This document shows, piece after piece, positions 56,101 to 64,000 of a stretch of DNA of 64,000 nt. Made by a program: the position numbers and the translations under genes. Source of the DNA: Bacteroidia bacterium (GTDB taxonomy: Bacteria; Bacteroidota; Bacteroidia; UKL13-3); NCBI GenBank assembly GCA_025454875.1, contig JALONP010000013.1:62001-126000 (forward strand), given 5' to 3'. Position 1 is the stretch's first letter; each line of letters opens with the position of its first letter. The notes beneath the pieces were generated by a model, which was not told the DNA's origin, searched no databases, and saw nothing but the letters and a program-made list of their open reading frames with translations.

Positions 56101-59100
56101 CCAATATCATTTCTGACTCAACACCAATTTGCTTCTCAGTAATCGTATGATTTGCATCTACAACTTTAAATACATTGCTTAACTTTTTGACCGGAGCCTT
56201 ATCATCCTCAACAGCATATTCGTAACTAACACTTGAATATGCATCGTCCGGATTGTTGCTGTTTATTTTAGCTTGGGAATAATTACTTACCGACTTCTGC
56301 TTCCCATGCATATCGTTAAGCTCAATTTGGAAGCCTTGAGTTGCAGCCATATGGTCTTCCATTTTAAATCCAATAAGTTTAAAGATAGGTGACGAGGTAT
56401 GCTGTATTGGGTTAATTCCTGTCCGACTGGTGAGTGTCGGAAATTCTTTAGCAGTATAAAACTCATGAACAACTTTACCGGTTCCATTGCTAGAGCCACC
56501 AAAGCCTTGGGGTAATAAAGGCTTTACAGTAACTCTGCTATATCCAACAGACGGTGACGGGAAATAGGCCTCGCCAAATGGTTCCTCTGAATAAAATTCA
56601 TCACTTGGAACACCAATATTATCTTTTGAATAAGCGACTGGTTGTTTGAAGGGGTTTTCATCACCACCAATACCTGGTTCATAGCTTGCCACTCCACTAC
56701 TTATCTCTTGTTCAATACCGTTGTAGTAGGCTTTAGTTGTATACTCATAAACTTGGCCATAGCTCATATTCTCAATGGTATTCACTCCAGTAATCTGAGA
56801 CCATTGGTCATCCATTTCAATTTGCTTGACTCTTACTCCTCCTCCAAATTTTACTCCTGTTAAATTATTTACCCTAATCCAAGAATTAGCCAAGTCAACT
56901 GTTCTTCCTTTTTCTTGGCGCCTTAATTTATCGTTAATCCCATTTATCATTTCGGCTGCATCGAAAATAAACCCTAATAACCCTTTGATTATTGCCTTGG
57001 CTGTTTCTCCGCTACCTTGATCTGCTTTGTTGCGCAGGTTTGATCCAGGATAAACAATTTGAGGCATGTACATTCTTGCATATTGCCATGCCGTTTTTGC
57101 TATTGGTTGATAGTCTTTATCGAGTGCTTTCATCTTTATCCAACCAATGGGCTTGGTGCTCTGTCCCATATTCACAACACCTGCGTCTTCAATTTCTGTA
57201 TATCCCCTTATGTATTCAAAGTGTTTGTCTTCATTATACAAATCAACTAAACAGTTATAGTAAAGTGCTTTATAATCATTCAAAAGTCCAAGCCTCAATT
57301 GTTCGGGGGCTTGACCATTTACAGCCTCTGGGAGTTCGAAATAAATCACTTCATTTGCATCCTTATTATCATAAAGCTTGTTAGTGCATTCAAGATTTAA
57401 GGATTCAAAAGTACTATAGTGCGCTCCAGCAAGTGTTGTTGAATAATCTCCAAAGCCTTTGAGCTTGACCATTTGCATTGCTCGCTTGTCTTGCACATAA
57501 GCATAATCATCACTTTCATATTTTATTTTAATAATCCCGCCTGATGGAAGCTCAATTGATGTTAAACTCCAAGAGGCAGCGTAAGCATCTGCTGATAATT
57601 TGCTGTTTTGGTCAGTATACGGAAAGTCTAAGGAAGATGCTTTAGTATCAGAATTACAGCCAGAATAATATGGTTTGTAATTCCCCCAACGATCATATGC
57701 TTTTAAATGATAGTTAGGATTATTGTTAGGGTCATATTTAAAAACATAAGAGTTAAATCTCCCTTTGGTTGAAGATCCATATGTAAAGTAAACTTTTGTA
57801 AGGGTTAGTTTTCCGCTATTATCTACTGAGTTATCAATGCCTTGACATAATTGGTAGTCATACTCAAAATGAACACCTTTAATACGTTTTTTATCTGAAT
57901 TTGAGTATAATACAATGGAATCAAGTTTATAACTAACTTGACTGAAATCTTTACCTCCATTAATTCCTGTAACACCCAATCCATCCTTTCGAGGTGATTT
58001 GTAGAATATGGCATGATGGTGTCTGCCGCTTATGGTTTTTACAAGCCAAATTTCCTTCTCACCATACATTAGGTTTGCATTATCATCCGTTTTATCTGAC
58101 TTAAGTCCTTCATTGTAATTTGCATAATTTTCCTTGTATGGAACCCTCCATTTATAGTTTGCTGAAACCCTATCATATGTAAGGCTGGTATAATTCCCAT
58201 AGTCGCCTTCAGATGGTCCAGGATACACATCGTTATCTATATAGTCTGGAGACAAAACCGCAGTAAGCAGATATGAATGAGCATAACCAGGTGTTTTGGT
58301 AACGTTTAGTCCATGGTCATTGCCTTTTAGCGGCCTATTCTTAAAGTCTGGATTATCGAAGTCTATTCCCGAATAAGCAACTTGTCCAATTCCACAATCA
58401 ACTGAAGGTAAATTCTGGCCTGGATCATCTGGATCTAAGGCATTGGTAAATGAAACATCATACTGAACATGATTATATGCCGCTACTCCATAAACATACC
58501 TTGACCCTTGGTCATTGGTTATTGTAATTTCGGTAAGGTGACTGTTTTTTCGTTCTCCTTCATTACGGTATACAGTTGAAGTGTTTTCAGATTCGTAGGG
58601 TGTTTGATTTAAAAATTCTTGCAAGCAATATGCCCTCTCCCCAACAGTAAGGTAGCTGAACAATTGGTTTCGTTTTTCTTTTGACGTTTTAACCGTTCCT
58701 AAATTATTGATGTTTACCTCATAGTGATGTCCTCCAGATCTACCTTCAAGGATATCTCTCTTTAGAAAGACCTTTTTGCTTCCAAGTATTGGCGCTATCT
58801 CACCTAATGACGGCCTCAATGCGCCATTTTGAATAAGATGATAAGGTATTGTCGTGGCATCAACTGCTGCTTTTTCACCAACGTTTTTAAAATATACAGG
58901 TTCATACATAGGCTCATCCTTTGACTCCTGTTTATAATAAAATTTACTTAGCAGGTCATTCTCGTGTCCCCAAGGTTTTGAAACAACTTCTGTATGGTTT
59001 ATACTTGGATTAAGGCCTGCTTTCCAATATCCGCCAAGCCCTACCTCTGCTCCAACATTACGCCCTTTTGAAACATTCTTCATGTATGGGTCTCCCATTA

Positions 59101-60367
59101 CAGGTAAGTCTGAGCGGTATGGCTTAAACATTCCCCCTACACCTTGTCCAGATGCAGAGAATAAATCATAAGTCTGTATTGGAATGGCAAGTATGGGATT
59201 CTTCTCAGAGTAAGAGCCGTCTTTCTCTCTGTTAAAATCTAGCATCGCAGACTCTGAATTTTTGTTTTGTAAATACATGGTACCATAAGCACCTCTTTCA
59301 AGCTTTGTTGACACAATCTCTTGAGATGAAAAATATCCAGATGTTGTGAAATTCGGGTTGACTCCTTTGATTTCAATCCCAAGCTTTGCTCTTAGTGATA
59401 CGTTCATATTGCTGAATTCCATTCCAACGCTTGGCGTATACGTTTGTGTTCCAAAGGTGATGGTTCCACCACCATTTGTAATGCTACCAAGTTGTGAGGT
59501 TTGAGTTTCGATTTCAGATTCTTTGAGTGCATTTCCTTTTGCATCCTTGGTAGTTCGTTTTGTTGCAGAAGCACTCAGCCCACTTTGAATGGAAAGGCTT
59601 TTTACACCTCCTCTTGACGATACCATCATCCCGATCGAAGTGTTGTTAGAAAGGGTCATTTTATCGCTTTTAAATAAAGCAGGCTGCATACCTACTTGGG
59701 GCCTTATGGAGAATCCATCTTTAGAACTGCTTGCAATATCAAGTCTTGCACTAAACCCAATTTTGTTTAGTAGATTACCTTTTGTTTTATCCCCAGCACT
59801 AATTGCCGGGGAGATTCTACTTTCGATGCCTAAGCCTTTGTAATTATTATAGTTGATCCCTAAGCTAAGCTCTAAAGTGGTTTTTAGTCCGAACTTCCTT
59901 AACATAGTGGCGAACTTGCCTATATTTTTATCTCTCCCAAAGAGCTCAAATTGAGCCCCAATATTTACCCCAAAAGACTTATCCGGTTTAACATATTGAA
60001 TCTTGGAAATAGCATCCCCATTAAAGTCATCTGGAATTCCGCGCATGTTTCTGTTAATCACTCCCGGATTCAAATTCCATCCTAAGCCAACCCAGCTGGC
60101 TTCTTGATCCATTGTTACCCCAGAATGATACGCGATGTTGATTGGATATCCATCGATATCCAATAATGGAATATTGTAATTGAAGTCTCCCGAGAAAAGA
60201 TCCACCATCTCAGAAGTTCCAATGGGTTCAAAACTTTCCACCTCAGGCTGACTTGGCCCTCCGGTCAATGCAAAAGCAACTGTTGGAAAGATGATTTGAT
60301 AACTAAAGCAAATCAGAAGAGCGATTGCAATATACCTGTGTTTTGGTTTAACGTGTAGGTTTTTCAT
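53159..60367 (-). CDS. Giant SpvB-like YD-repeat protein (2402 aa)
   Basis: An N-terminal membrane signal (about 11-34) is followed by a SpvB/TcB-like block: GDFNYNIPLLDIDGYPINIAY, HSGVTMDQEASWVGLGWNL and NPGVINRNMRG (about 60-110). The middle is long, beta-rich and poorly recognised. A jelly-roll-like domain lies at about 2135-2322 and a YD repeat at the end (NNYATFYEYDAEGKLLRI). SpvB-like and RHS proteins together form the hollow B-C shell of Tc toxins; the pairing with a downstream RHS gene is similar. No C-terminal type IX signal was seen. Confidence 0.83.
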   Translation of the reverse strand: MKNLHVKPKHRYIAIALLICFSYQIIFPTVAFALTGGPSQPEVESFEPIGTSEMVDLFSGDFNYNIPLLDIDGYPINIAYHSGVTMDQEASWVGLGWNLNPGVINRNMRGIPDDFNGDAISKIQYVKPDKSFGVNIGAQFELFGRDKNIGKFATMLRKFGLKTTLELSLGINYNNYKGLGIESRISPAISAGDKTKGNLLNKIGFSARLDIASSSKDGFSIRPQVGMQPALFKSDKMTLSNNTSIGMMVSSRGGVKSLSIQSGLSASATKRTTKDAKGNALKESEIETQTSQLGSITNGGGTITFGTQTYTPSVGMEFSNMNVSLRAKLGIEIKGVNPNFTTSGYFSSQEIVSTKLERGAYGTMYLQNKNSESAMLDFNREKDGSYSEKNPILAIPIQTYDLFSASGQGVGGMFKPYRSDLPVMGDPYMKNVSKGRNVGAEVGLGGYWKAGLNPSINHTEVVSKPWGHENDLLSKFYYKQESKDEPMYEPVYFKNVGEKAAVDATTIPYHLIQNGALRPSLGEIAPILGSKKVFLKRDILEGRSGGHHYEVNINNLGTVKTSKEKRNQLFSYLTVGERAYCLQEFLNQTPYESENTSTVYRNEGERKNSHLTEITITNDQGSRYVYGVAAYNHVQYDVSFTNALDPDDPGQNLPSVDCGIGQVAYSGIDFDNPDFKNRPLKGNDHGLNVTKTPGYAHSYLLTAVLSPDYIDNDVYPGPSEGDYGNYTSLTYDRVSANYKWRVPYKENYANYNEGLKSDKTDDNANLMYGEKEIWLVKTISGRHHHAIFYKSPRKDGLGVTGINGGKDFSQVSYKLDSIVLYSNSDKKRIKGVHFEYDYQLCQGIDNSVDNSGKLTLTKVYFTYGSSTKGRFNSYVFKYDPNNNPNYHLKAYDRWGNYKPYYSGCNSDTKASSLDFPYTDQNSKLSADAYAASWSLTSIELPSGGIIKIKYESDDYAYVQDKRAMQMVKLKGFGDYSTTLAGAHYSTFESLNLECTNKLYDNKDANEVIYFELPEAVNGQAPEQLRLGLLNDYKALYYNCLVDLYNEDKHFEYIRGYTEIEDAGVVNMGQSTKPIGWIKMKALDKDYQPIAKTAWQYARMYMPQIVYPGSNLRNKADQGSGETAKAIIKGLLGFIFDAAEMINGINDKLRRQEKGRTVDLANSWIRVNNLTGVKFGGGVRVKQIEMDDQWSQITGVNTIENMSYGQVYEYTTKAYYNGIEQEISSGVASYEPGIGGDENPFKQPVAYSKDNIGVPSDEFYSEEPFGEAYFPSPSVGYSRVTVKPLLPQGFGGSSNGTGKVVHEFYTAKEFPTLTSRTGINPIQHTSSPIFKLIGFKMEDHMAATQGFQIELNDMHGKQKSVSNYSQAKINSNNPDDAYSSVSYEYAVEDDKAPVKKLSNVFKVVDANHTITEKQIGVESEMILDTRQQRSETYAGGISLNLDVVKVLGAPVPFFTGWPDFSSEITSFRSAVLMRIVNRFGIVKRTIATEEGASIATENILLDAETGQTILTRTYNEFKDPVYNTTIPAHWAYEGMSQAYKNNGVVLNITQNTTLGFGALIQGQNVDPSPYVFPGDKIVLNYTSDGSHPNQEVCWVHKNSTGKWVLLDKNGVPKTLNSGSAYSIKVIASGRKNMQNVPIASVSAMSSPIVNNANNSGLVLATNQSNVIAASASQYNNWWKVGNNDNYNNTIVGCDSLYVIYNAHSTSMKNEFRSHLVPLILSKYPSITQTLPDQYGRTSFSDMVLIDSTEILQSLPSSSKLKQFLNLYTTCQNSFPEIKCSINRSLRLLYNNNPQHSFPYTPGGPYAKWYTHNSVTMAYVIKISLEIGKYNFGVPNYVVKRYADFPKSEITNYITNNPCYYLDGYKTSSFSGKPDFDGSGQNLNNLVLDGLVWPSVAVSSSYVAAKLRYPFFGGTKYTYNGSTSSADFTITYRPYFDSTYLQWTYLSWEDLTIPRCPAPTGIGGVPFSTGISQTITNLWNQYPTAKNKTLYFLASDPGITRSHIERAAEPGYANYNVLFSMDPIPPPPCAFMMTNAIVNPYLNGILGNWYPSKNWAYLTSRTSNSDIRKDGAFVSYAPFWKLPNSSNPKMWADPNQDWVMQSELTKYSRFGSAIESKDALNRFTSQLYNESNGLVTAVANNAKYTQLAFDDMEMYIDGTGTNCAFGHFNFLDNKPRTSKDAHSGKQSILVPKASANGVETYRELEVNDPSPIDDANGYRLRLNDFNGQFNPSNGKYVVSAWIKIGNNRKATSYFDAASSLNPNISVFMESVTLNPTTVTTTHIVTFYPTGPIIEGWQKIEGVVDLQNTGNTFTRVKVRLQAARKTTDPDNTLFDDLRIHPFNSSMKSYVYDKQNKRLMATLDENNYATFYEYDAEGKLLRIKKETEKGIVTVKESRGQQHKKGL

Positions 60368-60377
60368 ATGTAGGAGT

Positions 60378-60989
60378 TTACAATTTTAGTTTAGGTGAGT
60401 TGGTTATGGCGTCTTTCGAATAGTTAAAGTACAGCATTCCATTTCCAAGGGCATTTTCATTAAAACAAAGCTTTAACTGAGAATCTGTGTTTGATTTATT
60501 TCTCTCGAATCCAATCAAAATATTGTTATAGGGAGAGGAATTATATGTTCTTTCAAAATGATACAAAGCACATTGAACTGTATCATTTTCGCTTATTAGA
60601 TAAATATCTTCCTGAGCCAACTCTGAGAAATACTGTAGTCTTGAGAAGTATTCATTCGTTTCTTTAAGGTTATAGTTTAAAATATCTTTTGATGGATCGC
60701 TTGTTTTAATTTTTAACAAGAAATAATGCATCCCCTCAAAGTCTACTTTCAAAGAATCATAAGTACTTTGGTCATATGAGTCGTTTTTTTGCATCTCACT
60801 CGCCACCATATAATCAACTGGTCTGTACTCGCTTATAAAGGTGTAATCGCCAATGTTTTTTGTATTCCTTAAGTCACAATCTTTGCTGTTGTACCATTTA
60901 AGATACTCAGTCAGGTCAAGCTGTTTAGTTGCGCTCAAGCCACAGCCAGCAAGGATTATAAATAACATTGAAACAACCTTATTTTTCAT
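60378..60989 (-). CDS. Lipoprotein of the RHS operon (203 aa)
   Basis: From Met 60989 (MKNKVVSMLFIILAGCG) the protein has a lipoprotein signal with lipobox LAGC. The mature part is acidic and beta-rich (DYTFISEYRPVDYMVAS, MHYFLLKIKTSDPSKD) and is not recognised. Starts at 60998 or 61019 are also open but overlap the OmpH-like gene more. It overlaps that gene by 11 bp, so translation is coupled. Role in the envelope with the YD-repeat proteins is inferred from position. Confidence 0.72.
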   Translation of the reverse strand: MKNKVVSMLFIILAGCGLSATKQLDLTEYLKWYNSKDCDLRNTKNIGDYTFISEYRPVDYMVASEMQKNDSYDQSTYDSLKVDFEGMHYFLLKIKTSDPSKDILNYNLKETNEYFSRLQYFSELAQEDIYLISENDTVQCALYHFERTYNSSPYNNILIGFERNKSNTDSQLKLCFNENALGNGMLYFNYSKDAITNSPKLKL

Positions 60990-61494
60990 ACCCTTCATAT
61001 CTTTTATTAATGTATTCAATCACCTGTTTGGTCACGTCATGTTTCTCTGAGGCAAACATTAAATCCAACTCTCCATCATCCCCATAAATAAAATCATACC
61101 GGTTTTCTACACCATAATCTTTAACGTATTGTTTAAGTTGACTTACAATTTGATCGTTGTATTTGGCTGTCAAATCACTATTTGCCCTTTCAAACTCTTG
61201 TTGTTTTGCGTAAAATTCTTCGGTCTTGTATTCAAGTATTGCCTGTTTGTTTTTAAGCTTTGTGTCATTTTGAATTACTTTAATCATTAGCTCTAAGCTA
61301 TCAAGGTGCTCTTTTCTAAAGCTTTCAATTCTTTGAAAGTCCGATTCAAGCACTTTTTTCATCTTAAACTCATTAAACACTTGGACAGTAGAGACATAGG
61401 CCACTTTTTTTGCATTAAGAGTAGAATACACGATTGATGCAATTGATAATATTGCTAATCCAGTTAATGAAATAATTAAAAACGGTTTCCTCAC
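60979..61494 (-). CDS. OmpH/Skp-like periplasmic chaperone
   Basis: A 171-aa protein with an N-terminal anchor or signal (PFLIISLTGLAILSIASIVYS) and the OmpH pattern: KVAYVSTVQVFNEFKMKKVLES, long helical tentacle region, and YDFIYGDDGELDLMFASEKHDVTKQVIEYINKRY. Skp-like trimers hold unfolded outer-membrane proteins in the periplasm. An extra copy inside this operon suggests dedicated chaperoning of the beta-barrel or the giant secreted proteins. It is 1 bp from the upstream gene. Confidence 0.87.
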   Translation of the reverse strand: MRKPFLIISLTGLAILSIASIVYSTLNAKKVAYVSTVQVFNEFKMKKVLESDFQRIESFRKEHLDSLELMIKVIQNDTKLKNKQAILEYKTEEFYAKQQEFERANSDLTAKYNDQIVSQLKQYVKDYGVENRYDFIYGDDGELDLMFASEKHDVTKQVIEYINKRYEGYEK

Positions 61495-61495
61495 T

Positions 61496-62587
61496 TTATT
61501 CTTGGTTTAAAAAGTCAAATACGATGTAGCGGTTTCTGTTTTTGGAAGAGACAATTGTTAACTTGTATGTCTTACCGAATAGTTTTTTAGGATTTTTAAA
61601 ATTGATAGTAAACCTGCCTCTACCCTCACTTATTAACTCCATCTCAGCCTCAGGAATTTTAGTTCCATTTTGGTCACTGATTGTATATACCAAATCCGGA
61701 TTGCTTACATTTTCATTGGAGATGATTCTTAATGTTTGAATAATGCTGACCTTGCTTTTATTCGCGTCCTCATCTGCAACAATATAATAACTATCACTCG
61801 CTGCTTTGTTTGTAGCCTTTGGCTGCGAGCCTTCTTGCGCTGATTCCTTAGTAAAACTCCAGATTTCAGTTTCGCCTATCAATTCGTTTGTTTCAGTTTT
61901 AGCAACTACTTGCCAAGCGTACTTCGATTTATCTTTTAGTTGAATTGCATTTGATGGGTATTGTAATAATTGGTTTTTGATAGACTTAACATCTAATACG
62001 GCATAATTACGTTGTATGGCATCATATGGCGTCTGGTTCGGAAGTATTTCAACCAATTTTAAATCATAGGTAACTTTATTTTTAGTTAATGGCATTGGAG
62101 GTAGCCAAGTTAAAACAGGAAGGGGTTCTGATACGCTGGATTCGTTTTCTGGCATTAATAAATACGGTGGACTTAATGGGGAAATAGTATTGACAACACA
62201 TGCATCTACTACTTCTTCTTGATTGCTTGTTTTGATCAACTCCACACAAAATTGATATTGTCCGAATGGGATAATACCTGATTGCTTTACTAACTCTGAA
62301 TAGATTGTATACTCAGCTGCAATTAGGTCTTGAGTAATTGTGTTTAATCCAGGTTTTACTGAAAAAGATTTAGAGATTGCATCTAAGACTTTCTTTCCAG
62401 AGCCGTTATTAAGTACGCTTCCCTTTAAAAAATAGAAATCTGCTACTCCTGAGTTGTTTTGTATGCTGATCTTAAATATGTCCGTTGGCTTTACATCAAT
62501 GCTGCTTATAGGATTCTGGATGATAACCAATTGTGCCCAGCAGGTGCAGCCAACGAATAGAAAAATTATGCTTAGTATTTTTTTCAT
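61496..62587 (-). CDS. Exported Ig/FN3-like protein (363 aa)
   Basis: Signal peptide MKKILSIIFLFVGCTCWAQ, then a beta-sandwich-like region (20-130), a fibronectin-III-like domain marked by PPYLLMPENESSVSEPLPVLTWLPP and KYAWQVVAKTETNELIGETEIWSF (about 140-250), and a third beta domain. Such surface/periplasmic adhesion folds often bridge envelope partners. It lies 1 bp between the barrel-like gene and the OmpH gene. No exact family recognised. Confidence 0.75.
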   Translation of the reverse strand: MKKILSIIFLFVGCTCWAQLVIIQNPISSIDVKPTDIFKISIQNNSGVADFYFLKGSVLNNGSGKKVLDAISKSFSVKPGLNTITQDLIAAEYTIYSELVKQSGIIPFGQYQFCVELIKTSNQEEVVDACVVNTISPLSPPYLLMPENESSVSEPLPVLTWLPPMPLTKNKVTYDLKLVEILPNQTPYDAIQRNYAVLDVKSIKNQLLQYPSNAIQLKDKSKYAWQVVAKTETNELIGETEIWSFTKESAQEGSQPKATNKAASDSYYIVADEDANKSKVSIIQTLRIISNENVSNPDLVYTISDQNGTKIPEAEMELISEGRGRFTINFKNPKKLFGKTYKLTIVSSKNRNRYIVFDFLNQE

Positions 62588-62588
62588 A

Positions 62589-64000
62589 TTAAATGAGTTT
62601 AATGATTGATAAGCGCCCTAAAAACATTGAGTCGTTCTTTGGGCTATTGATTTCCCGTTTGATTGTTTGATACTCTGTTCTAAGCTCCAAATTGATGCTT
62701 TTTAAAAGAGTAAATCGTGTCCCGATTTCGAAAATATTTCGTTGCTCTATTGATAAATCTGCTTGATATCTGTATGCCCCGATAGCAGTAGCTTTGTTGT
62801 TAAATATTGATTTCTCAAGATTGATGCTGATTGCATAAACACTTGAGGAGTCATTAGAGGATATAGGTTTTGAATAAATTAAATTGGTTGCAACTTGGAG
62901 CCCTATACCATTTACACTCAAAGTATGGTTAGCCATATATTGTCTTATTCCATAATTTGAAAATTCACTAAACTCATTTCGTCCAGACTGATTGATGTAG
63001 GATAATAAAAAGTTGTTCGAAAGCTCTTTTTTATTAATTCCATAACTAACCATCACCTGAAGCAATGTTACCCTTGAAAGGGTCCTAGAGTCTGAAGCAG
63101 CATTATATAGAGATTGAAAATTTGGGGAATAACTAACCCTTAAAATAGGATATTTTTTGATTCTGATTTGCCCAGTTAGGATGAGTGAGTTATTGAAAGA
63201 TGTACCTTGTTTTGTTTCGTACAAGTTATCTCTTTCCCTTCTTAGGGTAACTGAACCCGTAAATTGGCGCTTAAAAAGAACTTGATCTGCTTTGACTTCA
63301 TAACGTTGCAAATCTTTTCTGATAAAAGGGGATCCATACGTGTAGAAGTAAGGATCAATGCGCCTGTATCCAAATTTTATCCGTGTTTTTTGTTCATTGA
63401 AGTTGATTTGAGACTTAAAAATCCAAGATGAAGAGTAGTTCTGGTTTTTGAAGTTAATGATATTTTCGAAAGCATTATTTTGTTCGTTAGAAATCACTGG
63501 TTGAACTCTGGTTTCAGACCTTGCGTGCTCAATTCCGAAAGAGATATCTTCATTAAATTGGTATGTAATATCTGTTCCAATTACAAGATTTGAATTTGGT
63601 TGGGACTTTTTTGATTCAGCAGCATTACTTTTTACCTGCTCTTCGCCACTCAAAACTGATACAGCTGCCAATATTTTATTACCAGACTTGAAACCAATCC
63701 TTCCTGAGGTTATTCTTCGCTCAGACAGCAACGAGTTTTGATTTACGTTTATCGGGTTTGGTGATGTGGTAAATACCCTACCAATTGTGAATGCCGAATA
63801 AAAATGGTTTGGATTAACTTCTATGTTAAACCCAGTAATACTTACACCATTTAAAACAAGTTCAGCATATGCGGGGTTTACTGTGCCTATATCCAACTTT
63901 TTTATACTTAGGAAAGCTTTCTGGTTTTTGGGCAGAAACCCATACCGATCGATTGCCTTGTTGAACTTTTTAGGATTATTCAAATCAGAAATGGCTATCC
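62589..64000 (-). CDS. Outer-membrane beta-barrel-like protein, 5' end cut by window
   Basis: The frame is open to the window edge (IAISDLNNPKKF precedes the first listed codon), so the start is outside. At least 470 residues of alternating polar/hydrophobic beta strands end in SIIKLI. Repeated strand pairs such as TRIKFGYRRIDPYFYTYG and SVTLRRERDNLYET are typical of an outer-membrane barrel. First visible gene of the RHS operon; it could be the export pore or anchor for the giant proteins. No family match can be given. Confidence 0.75.
   Translation of the reverse strand, partial: IAISDLNNPKKFNKAIDRYGFLPKNQKAFLSIKKLDIGTVNPAYAELVLNGVSITGFNIEVNPNHFYSAFTIGRVFTTSPNPINVNQNSLLSERRITSGRIGFKSGNKILAAVSVLSGEEQVKSNAAESKKSQPNSNLVIGTDITYQFNEDISFGIEHARSETRVQPVISNEQNNAFENIINFKNQNYSSSWIFKSQINFNEQKTRIKFGYRRIDPYFYTYGSPFIRKDLQRYEVKADQVLFKRQFTGSVTLRRERDNLYETKQGTSFNNSLILTGQIRIKKYPILRVSYSPNFQSLYNAASDSRTLSRVTLLQVMVSYGINKKELSNNFLLSYINQSGRNEFSEFSNYGIRQYMANHTLSVNGIGLQVATNLIYSKPISSNDSSSVYAISINLEKSIFNNKATAIGAYRYQADLSIEQRNIFEIGTRFTLLKSINLELRTEYQTIKREINSPKNDSMFLGRLSIIKLI

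Overview
The window looks like a chromosome segment of a Bacteroidota bacterium, probably of the Chitinophagia/Sphingobacteriia/Saprospiria side, with moderately low GC. The evidence is the cytochrome oxidase cluster with two subunit III genes and a DUF420 gene, the ExbB-ExbD-ExbD-TonB operon, a PorE-like OmpA protein, Bacteroidota-type TAnnTTTG promoter boxes and giant YD-repeat proteins. Species cannot be read from the sequence.

1-23.2 kb is mostly housekeeping. On the minus strand lies an aa3-type cytochrome c oxidase operon: subunit II with an N-terminal cytochrome c, subunit I, heme A synthase, heme O synthase, two subunit III proteins, subunit IV, SCO, DUF420. It is followed by a WD40 protein, a PIN-PhoH ATPase, an intergenic region with a cloverleaf-like element and a 100-bp tandem repeat, tRNA-Ser(TGA), a RIC-type iron-sulfur repair protein, trpS, a peroxiredoxin, an NlpC/P60 peptidase and an Hpt protein. 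A TonB/ExbBD operon then carries a PstS-like lipoprotein and a TPR protein, and an OmpA/TPR/PD40 protein ends the block.

23.4-41.3 kb is an accessory defence island that reads as an integrated element. It starts at tRNA-Met(CAT): a large serine recombinase runs antisense into the tRNA and takes its last codons and stop from it. Next come a small ORF, a MerR-like regulator with its own palindromic operator and a decayed duplicate of part of that regulator. The cargo is a complete Wadjet system (jetABCD), an XRE-S24 self-cleaving-type repressor with a perfect 24-bp palindrome in its promoter, a DUF1508/YegP protein, and on the minus strand a four-gene ABC-3C-like operon. That operon encodes a predicted nuclease effector, a middle component, a DUF3732 ATPase and a helicase with a PD-(D/E)xK-like tail. 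I did not find the far attachment site.

41.8-64 kb is one long minus-strand operon: an outer-membrane beta-barrel-like protein (cut by the window edge), a secreted Ig/FN3-like protein, an OmpH/Skp-like chaperone, a lipoprotein, a 2402-aa SpvB-like YD-repeat protein, a 247-aa exported protein, a 3456-aa RHS protein and a 102-aa three-helix membrane protein. The RHS tip carries a phospholipase-A2-like HDxxYD motif, so the last gene is a candidate immunity protein. I read this as a polymorphic-toxin delivery system with its own envelope partners. Together with the ABC-3C/helicase operon it is the best candidate for something little described.
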